A DNA stretch of 17,927 nucleotides, from contig CANPZH010000012.1 in the NCBI GenBank assembly GCA_947589335.1, forward strand, positions 1 to 17,927. The letters are read 5' to 3'. Shown in pieces: positions 1 through 6,360 of the stretch. The position numbers and the translations under genes are program-made. The stretch comes from an uncultured Clostridia bacterium (GTDB lineage: Bacteria; Bacillota; Clostridia; Christensenellales; Borkfalkiaceae). How positions within the stretch are numbered: the first letter of the stretch is position 1; each line of letters begins with the position of its first letter. The notes under the pieces are model-generated. The model saw only the letters and a program-made list of their open reading frames with translations. It did no database searches and was not told the DNA's origin.

Positions 1-689
1 TGAGCTATCTCGTCCACAAGACGGACGGCAGCGAATTCTATGTGGACAATCCTTCGCACTTGCCGCCTCCCTCGGACATCGACTATATGGAGGAACCCAT
101 CGTCAAGGCGGAGGTCTATTCCCCGCCCGAATACCTCGGCTCCATCATGGACCTCTGCCAGGACAAGCGGGGCGTGTTCAAGGACATGACCTATCTCGAT
201 CCGAAGCGGGTGAAGATCGAATACCGGATCCCGCTCAACGAGATCGTCTATGACTTTTTCGACGAACTCAAGTCCCGCACGCGCGGCTATGCGAGTTTCG
301 ACTACGAGATCGCCGGCTACGAGAAGAGCCGCCTCGTGCGCATGGACATCCTCCTGAACGGCGAGATCTGCGACGCGCTCTCGATCATCGTGCACGAAGA
401 CCGCGCCTACGGCAGGGGACGCACTCTCTGCGAAAACCTGAAGGACGCGATCCCGCGCCAGCTCTTCGAGATCCCCGTACAGGCGGCGATCGGCGGCAAG
501 ATCATCGCCCGCGAGACGGTGAAGGCCGTGCGCAAAGACGTGCTCGCCAAGTGCTACGGCGGCGACATCACGAGAAAGAAGAAGCTCCTCGAAAAGCAGA
601 AAGAGGGCAAAAAGCGCATGCGGCAGATCGGCACCGTCGAGGTCCCCTCCGAAGTGTTCATGCAGATTTTGAAGACGAATAAAGACTAA
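1..689 (+). CDS. lepA: Elongation factor 4 (LepA), C-terminal part, cut by window edge
   Basis: Translational GTPase that acts on the ribosome (EF4/back-translocase family, cytoplasmic). Only the last 228 codons are visible; the frame is open from base 3, so the gene starts outside the window and the GTG at 42 is internal. The visible part holds the end of the beta-barrel region, the EF-G-V-like domain (AYLG-like motif as EYLGSIMDLC, and RGYASFDYE) and the LepA-specific C-terminal domain with the hallmarks QAAIGGKIIARETV, LAKCYGGDITRKKK and KQKEGKKRM. These match the family almost residue for residue. The family is about 600 residues long, so roughly 370 are missing upstream. In many Firmicutes lepA is followed directly by hemW; here an intergenic repeat and a small alkyltransferase gene lie between them. 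Confidence 0.97.
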   Translation, partial: SYLVHKTDGSEFYVDNPSHLPPPSDIDYMEEPIVKAEVYSPPEYLGSIMDLCQDKRGVFKDMTYLDPKRVKIEYRIPLNEIVYDFFDELKSRTRGYASFDYEIAGYEKSRLVRMDILLNGEICDALSIIVHEDRAYGRGRTLCENLKDAIPRQLFEIPVQAAIGGKIIARETVKAVRKDVLAKCYGGDITRKKKLLEKQKEGKKRMRQIGTVEVPSEVFMQILKTNKD

Positions 690-694
690 GGGTT

Positions 695-907
695 TCGAAC
701 GATTTTTTGCTCGCTTGCTCGGCTTGCCGCGCAGCGGCCCGCCTTGCTCGCTTCGTAAAAAATCGTTCGAGGAAACGTGCTTCCGCGCCTTAACCCGCGT
801 GGTCCTCTCGTTCGTTTCATCGGACACGAAGCGCGAGGTATCGCGCAAATGGAGTGCGCTTATGGAAAAGCGCGGTTTTCCAACGCGCAGTAATTTGGGG
901 AAGCAAA
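695..907 (+). repeat. Structured intergenic repeat, copy 1 (unrecognised, possibly an RNA)
   Basis: Begins five bases after the lepA stop codon. A perfect 14-bp stem (695-708 with 757-770) encloses a loop containing a GCCGC/GCGGC hairpin (726-738). It is followed immediately by GGAAACGTGC and a core that is nearly identical to the second copy at 11420-11553. Inside the core are CCGCGC/GCGTGG (783-788 with 797-802), TCGT/ACGA (808-811 with 826-829), GCGCGA-GGTA-TCGCGC (831-846) and an outer TGCGC/GCGCA stem (855-859 with 885-889) holding TGGAAAA/TTTTCCA. Stem sequences differ from copy 2 but pairing is retained. The family is not recognised; it may be a noncoding RNA or a mobile palindromic element. 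The strand is assumed from the transcription direction of lepA. Confidence 0.75.
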
Positions 908-911
908 TTTC

Positions 912-939
912 CCTTGGCTCCCCTACAGGGGCGCCAAGG
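912..939. repeat. Short palindrome of the CTTGGCGCC / CCCC-GGGG repeat type
   Basis: CCTTGGC and CCCC pair with GGGG and GCCAAGG around a TACA loop, giving 11 base pairs with one mismatch. The ends resemble the CTTGGCGCC end of the short repeats clustered at 11350-12356, so this is probably a reduced member of that family. Confidence 0.55.
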
Positions 940-973
940 AAGAGGAATACGTCATTTCGCTCTGCGCTCTAAA

Positions 974-1003
974 CGTCATTTCGAGGCAATGCCGAGAAAT
1001 CTC
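974..1003. repeat. Dispersed palindromic repeat (CGTCATTTCGAGG...GAGAAATCTC)
   Basis: ATTTC and GGC pair with GCC and GAAAT across an AAT loop. This resembles the short dispersed repeats of the form GTCATTTCGAGC...GAGAAATC seen in many bacterial genomes. A second half-copy of the CGTCATTTCG start lies just upstream near 950. The remaining 1004-1049 holds only the leader and ribosome binding site (GGAGAG) of the next gene; I see no convincing promoter. Confidence 0.5.
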
Positions 1004-1049
1004 AAATACGTCATACAGCACAGCGGAAGCGGGGAAACGGAGAGATCTT

Positions 1050-1358
1050 ATGGGCAATTTCGATCGGGCCGTGTATGAATACTTAAAGACCGTGCCGAGG
1101 GGGAAAGTCGTCACCTACGGCATGATCGCGCGCGCCGTCGGGCGGCCGAAGGCGGGCCGTCTCGTCGGGAACGCCCTCCACCGCAACCCCACGCCCGTCG
1201 TCGTGCCCTGTCACAGGGTCGTCAACCGGGAGGGGAGGCTCGCGCCGGCCTTTGCCTTCGGCGGATCCCAAATGCAGGCGCAACTCCTCCGCGCCGAGGG
1301 CATGGAAGTCGTTGGCGGCTACGTCGATTTGGGCAGATATCTCTGGGAGGGAAACTGA
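1050..1358 (+). CDS. MGMT-family DNA alkyltransferase, single-domain form
   Basis: A 102-residue protein that corresponds only to the C-terminal DNA-binding/active-site domain of O6-methylguanine-DNA methyltransferase. Visible features are the winged-helix start (VPRGKVVTYGMIARAVG), a helix with a candidate arginine finger (R37 in GRLVGNAL) and the acceptor motif PCHRV with Cys54. Alkyltransferase-like (ATL) proteins have lost this cysteine, so a suicide repair enzyme is the simplest reading. The N-terminal alpha/beta domain found in full-length Ogt is absent, and the usual Tyr of the YSGG-like segment is Phe (F70). Short Cys-containing forms exist and some may act only in damage recognition. 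The start is ATG with GGAGAG upstream. The gene ends one base before the hemW start, so the two are almost certainly cotranscribed. Confidence 0.9.
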   Translation: MGNFDRAVYEYLKTVPRGKVVTYGMIARAVGRPKAGRLVGNALHRNPTPVVVPCHRVVNREGRLAPAFAFGGSQMQAQLLRAEGMEVVGGYVDLGRYLWEGN

Positions 1359-1359
1359 T

Positions 1360-2472
1360 TTGCCGGGAATTTACATCCACATTCCGTTCTGCAAGCAAAA
1401 ATGCACCTATTGCGACTTCACGTCCTTTCCGAACCGTCTCTCCTTTGCCGAGGCGTACATGGCATGCCTCTACAAGGAGATCGAACTGCGGGGGAAGGAG
1501 CTCGAAAAGGAGACCTTCGATACCGTCTACTTCGGCGGGGGGACGCCCTCCGTCATCGACCCGGACTACATCTACGGCGCGGTGAAGCAGATCAAGAAGT
1601 GCTTTCATCTGACCAAAGATCCCGAAATCACGATCGAGATGAACCCCGGCACGGTCAACCCCGGGAAGATCGCCGTCTACAAGCGCGCGGGGATCGACCG
1701 CTTTTCGGTCGGGCTGCAATCGGCGATCGACGAACAGCTCGAGGAGATCGGGCGCATCCACAACGTGCGCGACTACCTCTACTGCGCCTCCCTTTTGAAG
1801 GGGGAGAATTTCTCCGCGGACGTCATGCTCGGGCTCAAGGGGCAGACGAAGGAGGACGTGAGAAAGACGGTCGAGATCGCAGCGGCAAGCGGCGCTTCCC
1901 ACATCTCCATGTACGCCTTGACCCCCGAGGACGGCACGCCCATCTACACCGACTATCTCAACGGGGAGCTCCCCGACGGGGACGAGGTGCGCGAGCTCTA
2001 CGACTACGGATACGGACTGCTCAGGGAGAGGGGATTCCGCCGGTATGAAGTCAGCAATTTCTGCAAGGAGGGCTTCGAGAGCCGCCACAACCTGAACTAC
2101 TGGCGGCGGGGGGAGTACATCGGGTTCGGCGTCTCCGCGAGCTCCTTCTTCTACGGAAGACGGTTCACGAACACCTTCGACCTCGACGAGTACATGAAGT
2201 GCATCCTCTCGGGCTTTCTGCCCGTCGTCGAAAACGAGGAAATATCGGGCGAGGACGCGAAATTCGAGTTTCTGATGCTCGCGCTCCGCACGTCGGAGGG
2301 GATCTCCGCGGAGAGGTACCGCGCGGCGTTCGGGAGCGACTGGAAGTCCGATTTTTCGACCCCATATCATAAAAACGCTGCCTACTTCGAGGAGTGCGGC
2401 GACAGGACCCGCTTCAAGGACGAATATCTCTACGTGCAGAATTCGATCCTCATGGACTTTTTGCAGCCGTGA
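1360..2472 (+). CDS. hemW: Radical SAM heme chaperone HemW
   Basis: HemW (often mis-annotated as oxygen-independent coproporphyrinogen III oxidase) binds heme and a 4Fe-4S cluster and delivers heme to membrane or respiratory proteins. The predicted 370 residues match family length. The cluster motif is at the N-terminus (C11, C15, C18 in FCKQKCTYCDF), followed by the glycine-rich YFGGGTPS (57-64), SVGLQS and the HemW signature HNLNYWRRGEYIGFG. True HemN has an extra cysteine after the third and a longer N-terminus, so HemW is preferred. I chose the TTG start at 1360 because GGGAGG lies eight bases upstream, the preceding gene ends at 1358, and the family begins a few residues before GIYIHIPFC. 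An upstream in-frame ATG at 1252 would put 36 unrelated residues inside the previous gene. The lepA-hemW neighbourhood is the usual Firmicutes arrangement. Confidence 0.95.
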   Translation: MPGIYIHIPFCKQKCTYCDFTSFPNRLSFAEAYMACLYKEIELRGKELEKETFDTVYFGGGTPSVIDPDYIYGAVKQIKKCFHLTKDPEITIEMNPGTVNPGKIAVYKRAGIDRFSVGLQSAIDEQLEEIGRIHNVRDYLYCASLLKGENFSADVMLGLKGQTKEDVRKTVEIAAASGASHISMYALTPEDGTPIYTDYLNGELPDGDEVRELYDYGYGLLRERGFRRYEVSNFCKEGFESRHNLNYWRRGEYIGFGVSASSFFYGRRFTNTFDLDEYMKCILSGFLPVVENEEISGEDAKFEFLMLALRTSEGISAERYRAAFGSDWKSDFSTPYHKNAAYFEECGDRTRFKDEYLYVQNSILMDFLQP

Positions 2473-2480
2473 AAAACCGA

Positions 2481-2519
2481 AGAGCCGCCCCGCGCTTTCA
2501 AAAAGCGCGGGGCGGCTCT
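2481..2519. terminator. Strong bidirectional intrinsic terminator
   Basis: A perfect 18-bp stem (2481-2498 with 2502-2519) with a 3-base loop sits between the convergent hemW and the minus-strand hydrolase gene. On the minus strand the stem is followed by a T-rich run (complement of GAAAAACCG at 2471-2479). On the plus strand the tail is less T-rich. It likely serves both genes. Confidence 0.9.
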
Positions 2520-2536
2520 TGTTCGGGCGAAAAGAT

Positions 2537-3391
2537 TCACCACAGCAGGTCGGGGTCGAACCCGAAGACCTGGATCACCTCGAAATATTCCGATTGCGCG
2601 ATGTCCCGCGAGGTGCAGACGGGACCGCCGTCGGGGTCGATGTCGTAGCCGAAATGGTAGAACGCCTGCCAGACGAGGTGGGAGCAGTGCGTCGTCTCCG
2701 GATGATCGCCCTGGTCCTTGGGGCTCGAGAAGAAGCCGGTCAGAATGGAGTAGGGGATGTGCCGGAGATGGTTGCTCGCCCACACGGCGATCTCCCGCCG
2801 CTCCTCCTTGGAGCGGTCCTTCAGCCGCAGCACGATGAAGTTCGCCGCATGCGAGAACCAGTTGGTCGACGAGATCTGGCTGTTGAACCCCGGCGCGACC
2901 GATTCGAGAATGGTCCCCGTGGCGCCGTTGGTGACGATGGCGGCGTGCCCGTTCCGCCAGCCGAAGGTGTGGCAGGAGGAGGAGACGATCACGTCCCCGT
3001 CCTCGAGGGGGGCGATGGGGGCGGTGTAGCCCTCGAGCATGTCGTGCGGGGTCGTGAACGCGGCGGCCTCATGCACGATCTTCCCCTCATAGAAGAGGGC
3101 GTTCTGGAAGACGGGGATCATCTTTCCGCCGTCCTCGGCCCTCAAAGCGTCGAGCGCGGGCTTCCCGAGCCCCGTCTGATGGTAGAGGAAATCGTAGTCC
3201 TCCTCCGACCAGACTTCCTTGGCGAGCGTTTGGGCGAGGTCCTCCCGTTCGTACCCCGGAAGAGTGCGTGCGGAATTGTCCGCCACGGCCTCCGCGATGC
3301 CGAAAAACGCCACGGCGAACGCGATGAGCGCGAGGAGGACTGCCAAACTCCCGAAGAGGATCTGTGTTATGAGACGTAAGATCTTGCGCAC
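2537..3391 (-). CDS. Membrane-anchored permuted NlpC/P60-like (YiiX/YebB-type) hydrolase
   Basis: Predicted 284-residue protein with an N-terminal transmembrane segment (about residues 5-35) and an extracytoplasmic papain-like domain. The catalytic-type motifs occur in permuted order: the His motif NGHAAIV (H149) first, then ILES (E163), then the Cys motif HCSHLVW (C236), followed by a late DPDGG/TSRDI segment. That order (His before Cys) is typical of the YiiX/YaeF group of NlpC/P60-superfamily proteins, which act on amide or ester bonds; the substrate here is unknown (peptidoglycan or lipid are possible). I chose GTG at 3391, which has GGGAG six bases upstream. A TTG at 3412 is in frame, but it coincides with the expected transcription start of the promoter at 3418-3446 and lacks a ribosome binding site. 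The neighbouring lipoprotein gene lies upstream on the same strand. Confidence 0.8.
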   Translation of the reverse strand: MRKILRLITQILFGSLAVLLALIAFAVAFFGIAEAVADNSARTLPGYEREDLAQTLAKEVWSEEDYDFLYHQTGLGKPALDALRAEDGGKMIPVFQNALFYEGKIVHEAAAFTTPHDMLEGYTAPIAPLEDGDVIVSSSCHTFGWRNGHAAIVTNGATGTILESVAPGFNSQISSTNWFSHAANFIVLRLKDRSKEERREIAVWASNHLRHIPYSILTGFFSSPKDQGDHPETTHCSHLVWQAFYHFGYDIDPDGGPVCTSRDIAQSEYFEVIQVFGFDPDLLW

Positions 3392-3417
3392 GTTTTGCTC
3401 CCGTATTTCCAAGCCTT

Positions 3418-3446
3418 AGTATAGTCCTTTTCTCAGGTTCTGTCAA
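3418..3446 (-). promoter_or_regulatory. Consensus sigma-A promoter of the permuted hydrolase gene
   Basis: On the minus strand TTGACA (3446-3441) and TATACT (3423-3418) are separated by exactly 17 bases, giving an expected start near 3411. It sits between the lipoprotein gene (ends 3461) and the hydrolase gene, so the hydrolase can be expressed independently of the lipoprotein. Confidence 0.85.
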
Positions 3447-3460
3447 GCGTCTCGGAAGCG

Positions 3461-4117
3461 TCAGCCCGTCTCTCTGCGGGCGAGGATCTCCCCCGTCTCG
3501 CTGTCGAGCAGAAGGGAGACTCTCTCCCCGTTCCCGCCGAGGATGCCGACGTAATAGTAGTTGACGTCCCGCCGGAGGAGACGGACGTGGAATTCGCCGC
3601 GGAAGGTCCCGCCGCGCGTCAGGGCGCCGACCGTCTCCCGCTCCGCCCCGAGAGCGCTTCGGAGGGCCGCCTCCGGGGAGAGGGTGCTCTCCGTCTTCAC
3701 GCTCGTCGCGAGAAGGTCCTGCGCCGCCCCGTCCCTGACGACGCGCAGCGAGACGGACCTCTCCGGGAAACTTTCCGCGCCGCGGGAGTAGAAGTAGTCG
3801 CCGCTCACGCTGCGGTAAGACATGTCTCCGCCCCGCGGGACGTCTTCGAGGAAGTAGATCTCGTATTCCGCGCCCGAGGGCGCATGCTCGCGGAGGACCG
3901 CCTCGACGGTGCGGGTCCGCGGCGCAGCGACGCCGTCCGCAAGATACGGATATTCCCGCTCGGCGCAGGAGACGGTGAGGGAGAACTCCTCCGTCTCCGC
4001 GCAGAAAATGTCGCAGACGACGTCCGAAACGTGGGAAAAATAGTCGTACGACTTGCAGCCCGCGGCAGAGGCGAGCGCCGCCGCGGCGACGGCAAGAAGG
4101 GGGAGCAGCTTTTTCAT
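3461..4117 (-). CDS. Putative lipoprotein of unknown function
   Basis: A 218-residue protein with a clear N-terminal signal (MKKLLPLLAVAAAALASAAGC) and a lipobox-like ASAAGC, so Cys21 would be lipidated and the rest displayed on the outer face of the membrane. The -3 residue is Ala rather than Leu, so the lipobox is imperfect. The body has no motif that I recognise. The C-terminal stretch VSLLLDSETGEILARRE resembles the end of PepSY-like or other small periplasmic sensor folds, but that is only a resemblance. The start is ATG at 4117, chosen because it fits the signal peptide; no good ribosome binding site is visible before it. It lies upstream of the permuted hydrolase on the same strand, though that gene has its own promoter. 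Confidence 0.75.
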   Translation of the reverse strand: MKKLLPLLAVAAAALASAAGCKSYDYFSHVSDVVCDIFCAETEEFSLTVSCAEREYPYLADGVAAPRTRTVEAVLREHAPSGAEYEIYFLEDVPRGGDMSYRSVSGDYFYSRGAESFPERSVSLRVVRDGAAQDLLATSVKTESTLSPEAALRSALGAERETVGALTRGGTFRGEFHVRLLRRDVNYYYVGILGGNGERVSLLLDSETGEILARRETG

Positions 4118-4161
4118 GGTCTAAGAATATGAAAAAGAGCGGGAATTTTATGTCTTTTTGG

Positions 4162-4190
4162 TTGCTTTTTTCCCCTGTCTATGGTAAAAT
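4162..4190 (+). promoter_or_regulatory. Sigma-A promoter of the guaB-guaA operon
   Basis: TTGCTT (4162-4167), a 17-base spacer and TAAAAT (4185-4190) lie just upstream of the first gene of the purine operon. The expected leader is only about 27 bases, which leaves no room for a guanine or other purine riboswitch. Any GMP control must act elsewhere. Confidence 0.75.
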
Positions 4191-4223
4191 GTAAAATATT
4201 ATCCCACACGGGAACGGTTACGC

Positions 4224-4865
4224 ATGAAAAAAGTTATTTTGAAAACTGCGCTCATCACCTTCGGGATCACGCTGATCCTGGCGATCTCCCTGTTCGGGAT
4301 CGTCTCCTTCTGCGCCCCCGCGGCGATGATGTCTTTTTTCGAGTCTTTGGGGCTCGAAAACATCGGCGGCGACTATGCCTACCAGGAATATCAGAACACC
4401 CAGTCCCTCTCCTATCTCGCGCACGCCTTCGAGCTGGCTGCGGATAACGGCAGCAACGCGATCGCCGAAGAGCGCTTCGAAGAGCTCTACGGCGAGACGG
4501 GGAGCGAGCGGAGAGAGCAGTTCGGCGCATTCTGCGAGGAACGGAACACGGAGCCGATCGCAAACGGGATCCCGAAGTACGACTACCGGGCATACCTCTG
4601 CGGACGGGCGGCGGTCGTCAAATACCGCCTTGCGCTCACGGACGACGACAAGACGGAGGTCTGCGTCTTCGCCCTCAGCGAGACGGACGCGGAAGTCACC
4701 GAAGACAGCCCGATGATCGCGCTCGCGGTCGAGGCGATCGACGCGCCCGACGCCGAGTTCTGCTCGCTGCTGCTCGAAAAGATCCGCGGCGAGAGCAAGT
4801 TCGACGTGAGGAGCGAGCACTACCGCAATGTCGTGAAATTTTTGGAGGAAGCGATCCATGAGTAA
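4224..4865 (+). CDS. Small single-pass membrane protein, unknown function, coupled to guaB
   Basis: A 213-residue protein with an N-terminal transmembrane helix (about residues 8-30, after MKKVILK) and a soluble, acidic, mostly helical remainder predicted to face outside. Segments such as QSLSYLAHAFELAADNGSNA and EERFEELYG look like a pair of TPR-type helices, but I cannot name a family. It has its own promoter at 4162-4190. Its stop codon overlaps the guaB start (ATGAGTAA), and the guaB ribosome binding site lies inside it, so guaB translation is probably coupled. The start at 4224 has only a weak GGAACGG upstream. It could be a structural passenger that simply brings the promoter for guaB. 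Confidence 0.8.
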   Translation: MKKVILKTALITFGITLILAISLFGIVSFCAPAAMMSFFESLGLENIGGDYAYQEYQNTQSLSYLAHAFELAADNGSNAIAEERFEELYGETGSERREQFGAFCEERNTEPIANGIPKYDYRAYLCGRAAVVKYRLALTDDDKTEVCVFALSETDAEVTEDSPMIALAVEAIDAPDAEFCSLLLEKIRGESKFDVRSEHYRNVVKFLEEAIHE

Positions 4866-6321
4866 GATCATCAAAGAGGGGCTGACGTTTGACGACGTTC
4901 TGCTCGTCCCTCAGGCGTCCGACGTCCTGCCCGCACAGGTGGATATCCGCACCCGGCTGACGGACGGGCTCTGCCTCAACCTTCCCATCCTCTCCGCCGC
5001 GATGGATACGGTCACGGAGAACCGTCTCGCGATCGCGATGGCACGGGAGGGCGGCATGGGCATCATCCACAAGAACATGTCCGTCGAGGAGCAGGCGAAG
5101 GAGGTCGCCAAGGTCAAACGGAGCGAGCACGGCGTGATCACCGATCCGTTCTATCTCGAACCGCAGAACCTCGTGAAAGACGCCGTCGCGCTGATGGAGC
5201 GGTACCGCATCAGCGGCGTTCCCATCACGAAGAACGGCAAGCTCGTCGGGATCCTCACCAACCGCGACTTGCGCTTCGAGACGAATTACGACCAGCCCAT
5301 CGAGAACGTGATGACGAAGGAGAACCTCGTCACCGCGCCCGTGGGGACGTCGCTCGAAGACGCGCAGAAGATCCTCGGCAAGCACAGGATCGAAAAACTT
5401 CCCATCGTGGACGGGAAGGGCTACCTCAAGGGGCTTATCACGATCAAAGACATCGAGAAGAGCATCCAATATCCCAACTCCGCGCGGGATAAGAACGGCA
5501 GGCTGCTCGTGGGAGCGGCGGTCGGGACCGCGGCGAACACCATGGAGCGGGTCGCCGCCCTCGTCGAGGCGAAGGTTGACGTCATCGCGATCGACACGGC
5601 GCACGGACACTCCGCCATGGTGCTGAAGAAGGTCGAAGAGATCAAATCGAAGTTCCCGGACACCCCCCTCATCGCGGGCAACGTCGCGACGGCGGAGGCG
5701 ACCAAGGCGCTGATCGGCGCGGGCGCGGACATCGTGAAAGTCGGCATCGGCCCCGGCTCCATCTGCACGACGCGCGTCGTCGCGGGGATCGGCGTGCCCC
5801 AGCTCACGGCGGTCATGGACTGCTCGGAGGAGGCGGACAAGCACGGCAAACGGATCATCGCGGACGGCGGGATCAAATACTCGGGCGACATCGTCAAGGC
5901 GATCGCTGCGGGCGGGAGCGCGGTCATGATCGGCTCCATGCTCGCGGGCACGGTGGAGAGCCCCGGCGAGATCGAACTCTACCAGGGCAGGAGCTATAAA
6001 GTCTACCGCGGCATGGGTTCCCTTGCGGCGATGGCGGCGGGCTCCAAAGACCGCTACTTCCAGGAGGACGCCAACGACGCGAAGAAATTCGTGCCCGAGG
6101 GGGTCGAGGGAAGGGTCCCTTACCGCGGGAGCGTCTCGGATATGATCTACCAGATGAAGGGAGGGCTCCGCTCCGGCATGGGCTATTGCGGCAAGCATAC
6201 GATCGAAGAACTGAGAACGACGTCCGAATTCATCCGCATCACCAACGCGGGATTGCTCGAGAGCCATCCCCACGACATTTCCATCAGCAAGGAAGCGCCC
6301 AACTATACATCGAGAAATTGA
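4858..6321 (+). CDS. guaB: Inosine-5'-monophosphate dehydrogenase
   Basis: Oxidises IMP to XMP with NAD+, the committed step to GMP, in the cytoplasm. The 487 residues match family length. Visible features are the N-terminal TFDDVLLVP, an inserted pair of CBS domains (about residues 93-205) that usually bind adenine/guanine nucleotides, the catalytic loop GIGPGSICTT with Cys303, the phosphate-binding DGGIKYSGD and GSMLAGT, and the mobile flap around RYFQ and EGVEGRVPYRG. The ATG start at 4858 has GGAGG ten bases upstream and overlaps the previous gene by eight bases. It is followed by a small terminator hairpin and then guaA, which uses its product. Confidence 0.98.
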   Translation: MSKIIKEGLTFDDVLLVPQASDVLPAQVDIRTRLTDGLCLNLPILSAAMDTVTENRLAIAMAREGGMGIIHKNMSVEEQAKEVAKVKRSEHGVITDPFYLEPQNLVKDAVALMERYRISGVPITKNGKLVGILTNRDLRFETNYDQPIENVMTKENLVTAPVGTSLEDAQKILGKHRIEKLPIVDGKGYLKGLITIKDIEKSIQYPNSARDKNGRLLVGAAVGTAANTMERVAALVEAKVDVIAIDTAHGHSAMVLKKVEEIKSKFPDTPLIAGNVATAEATKALIGAGADIVKVGIGPGSICTTRVVAGIGVPQLTAVMDCSEEADKHGKRIIADGGIKYSGDIVKAIAAGGSAVMIGSMLAGTVESPGEIELYQGRSYKVYRGMGSLAAMAAGSKDRYFQEDANDAKKFVPEGVEGRVPYRGSVSDMIYQMKGGLRSGMGYCGKHTIEELRTTSEFIRITNAGLLESHPHDISISKEAPNYTSRN

Positions 6322-6326
6322 CAAAG

Positions 6327-6348
6327 AAACGCCTACGGGCGTTTTTTT
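6327..6348 (+). terminator. Intrinsic terminator/attenuator between guaB and guaA
   Basis: AAACGCC pairs with GGCGTTT around a TACG loop (a UNCG-class tetraloop closed by C-G) and runs into seven T residues (6342-6348). It lies between the guaB stop and the guaA ribosome binding site (AGGAG at 6351-6355). No promoter fits between hairpin and guaA, so it must be partial or regulated for guaA to be expressed. Confidence 0.8.
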
Positions 6349-6360
6349 GAAGGAGAAAAC

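Noticed and set aside
1222..2370. A long open frame on the minus strand opposite hemW
   Set aside because: Shadow of hemW; no ribosome binding site and no recognisable motif, while hemW has all expected residues.
4191..4223. Guanine riboswitch before the guaB operon
   Set aside because: The predicted leader is only about 27 bases, too short for an aptamer.
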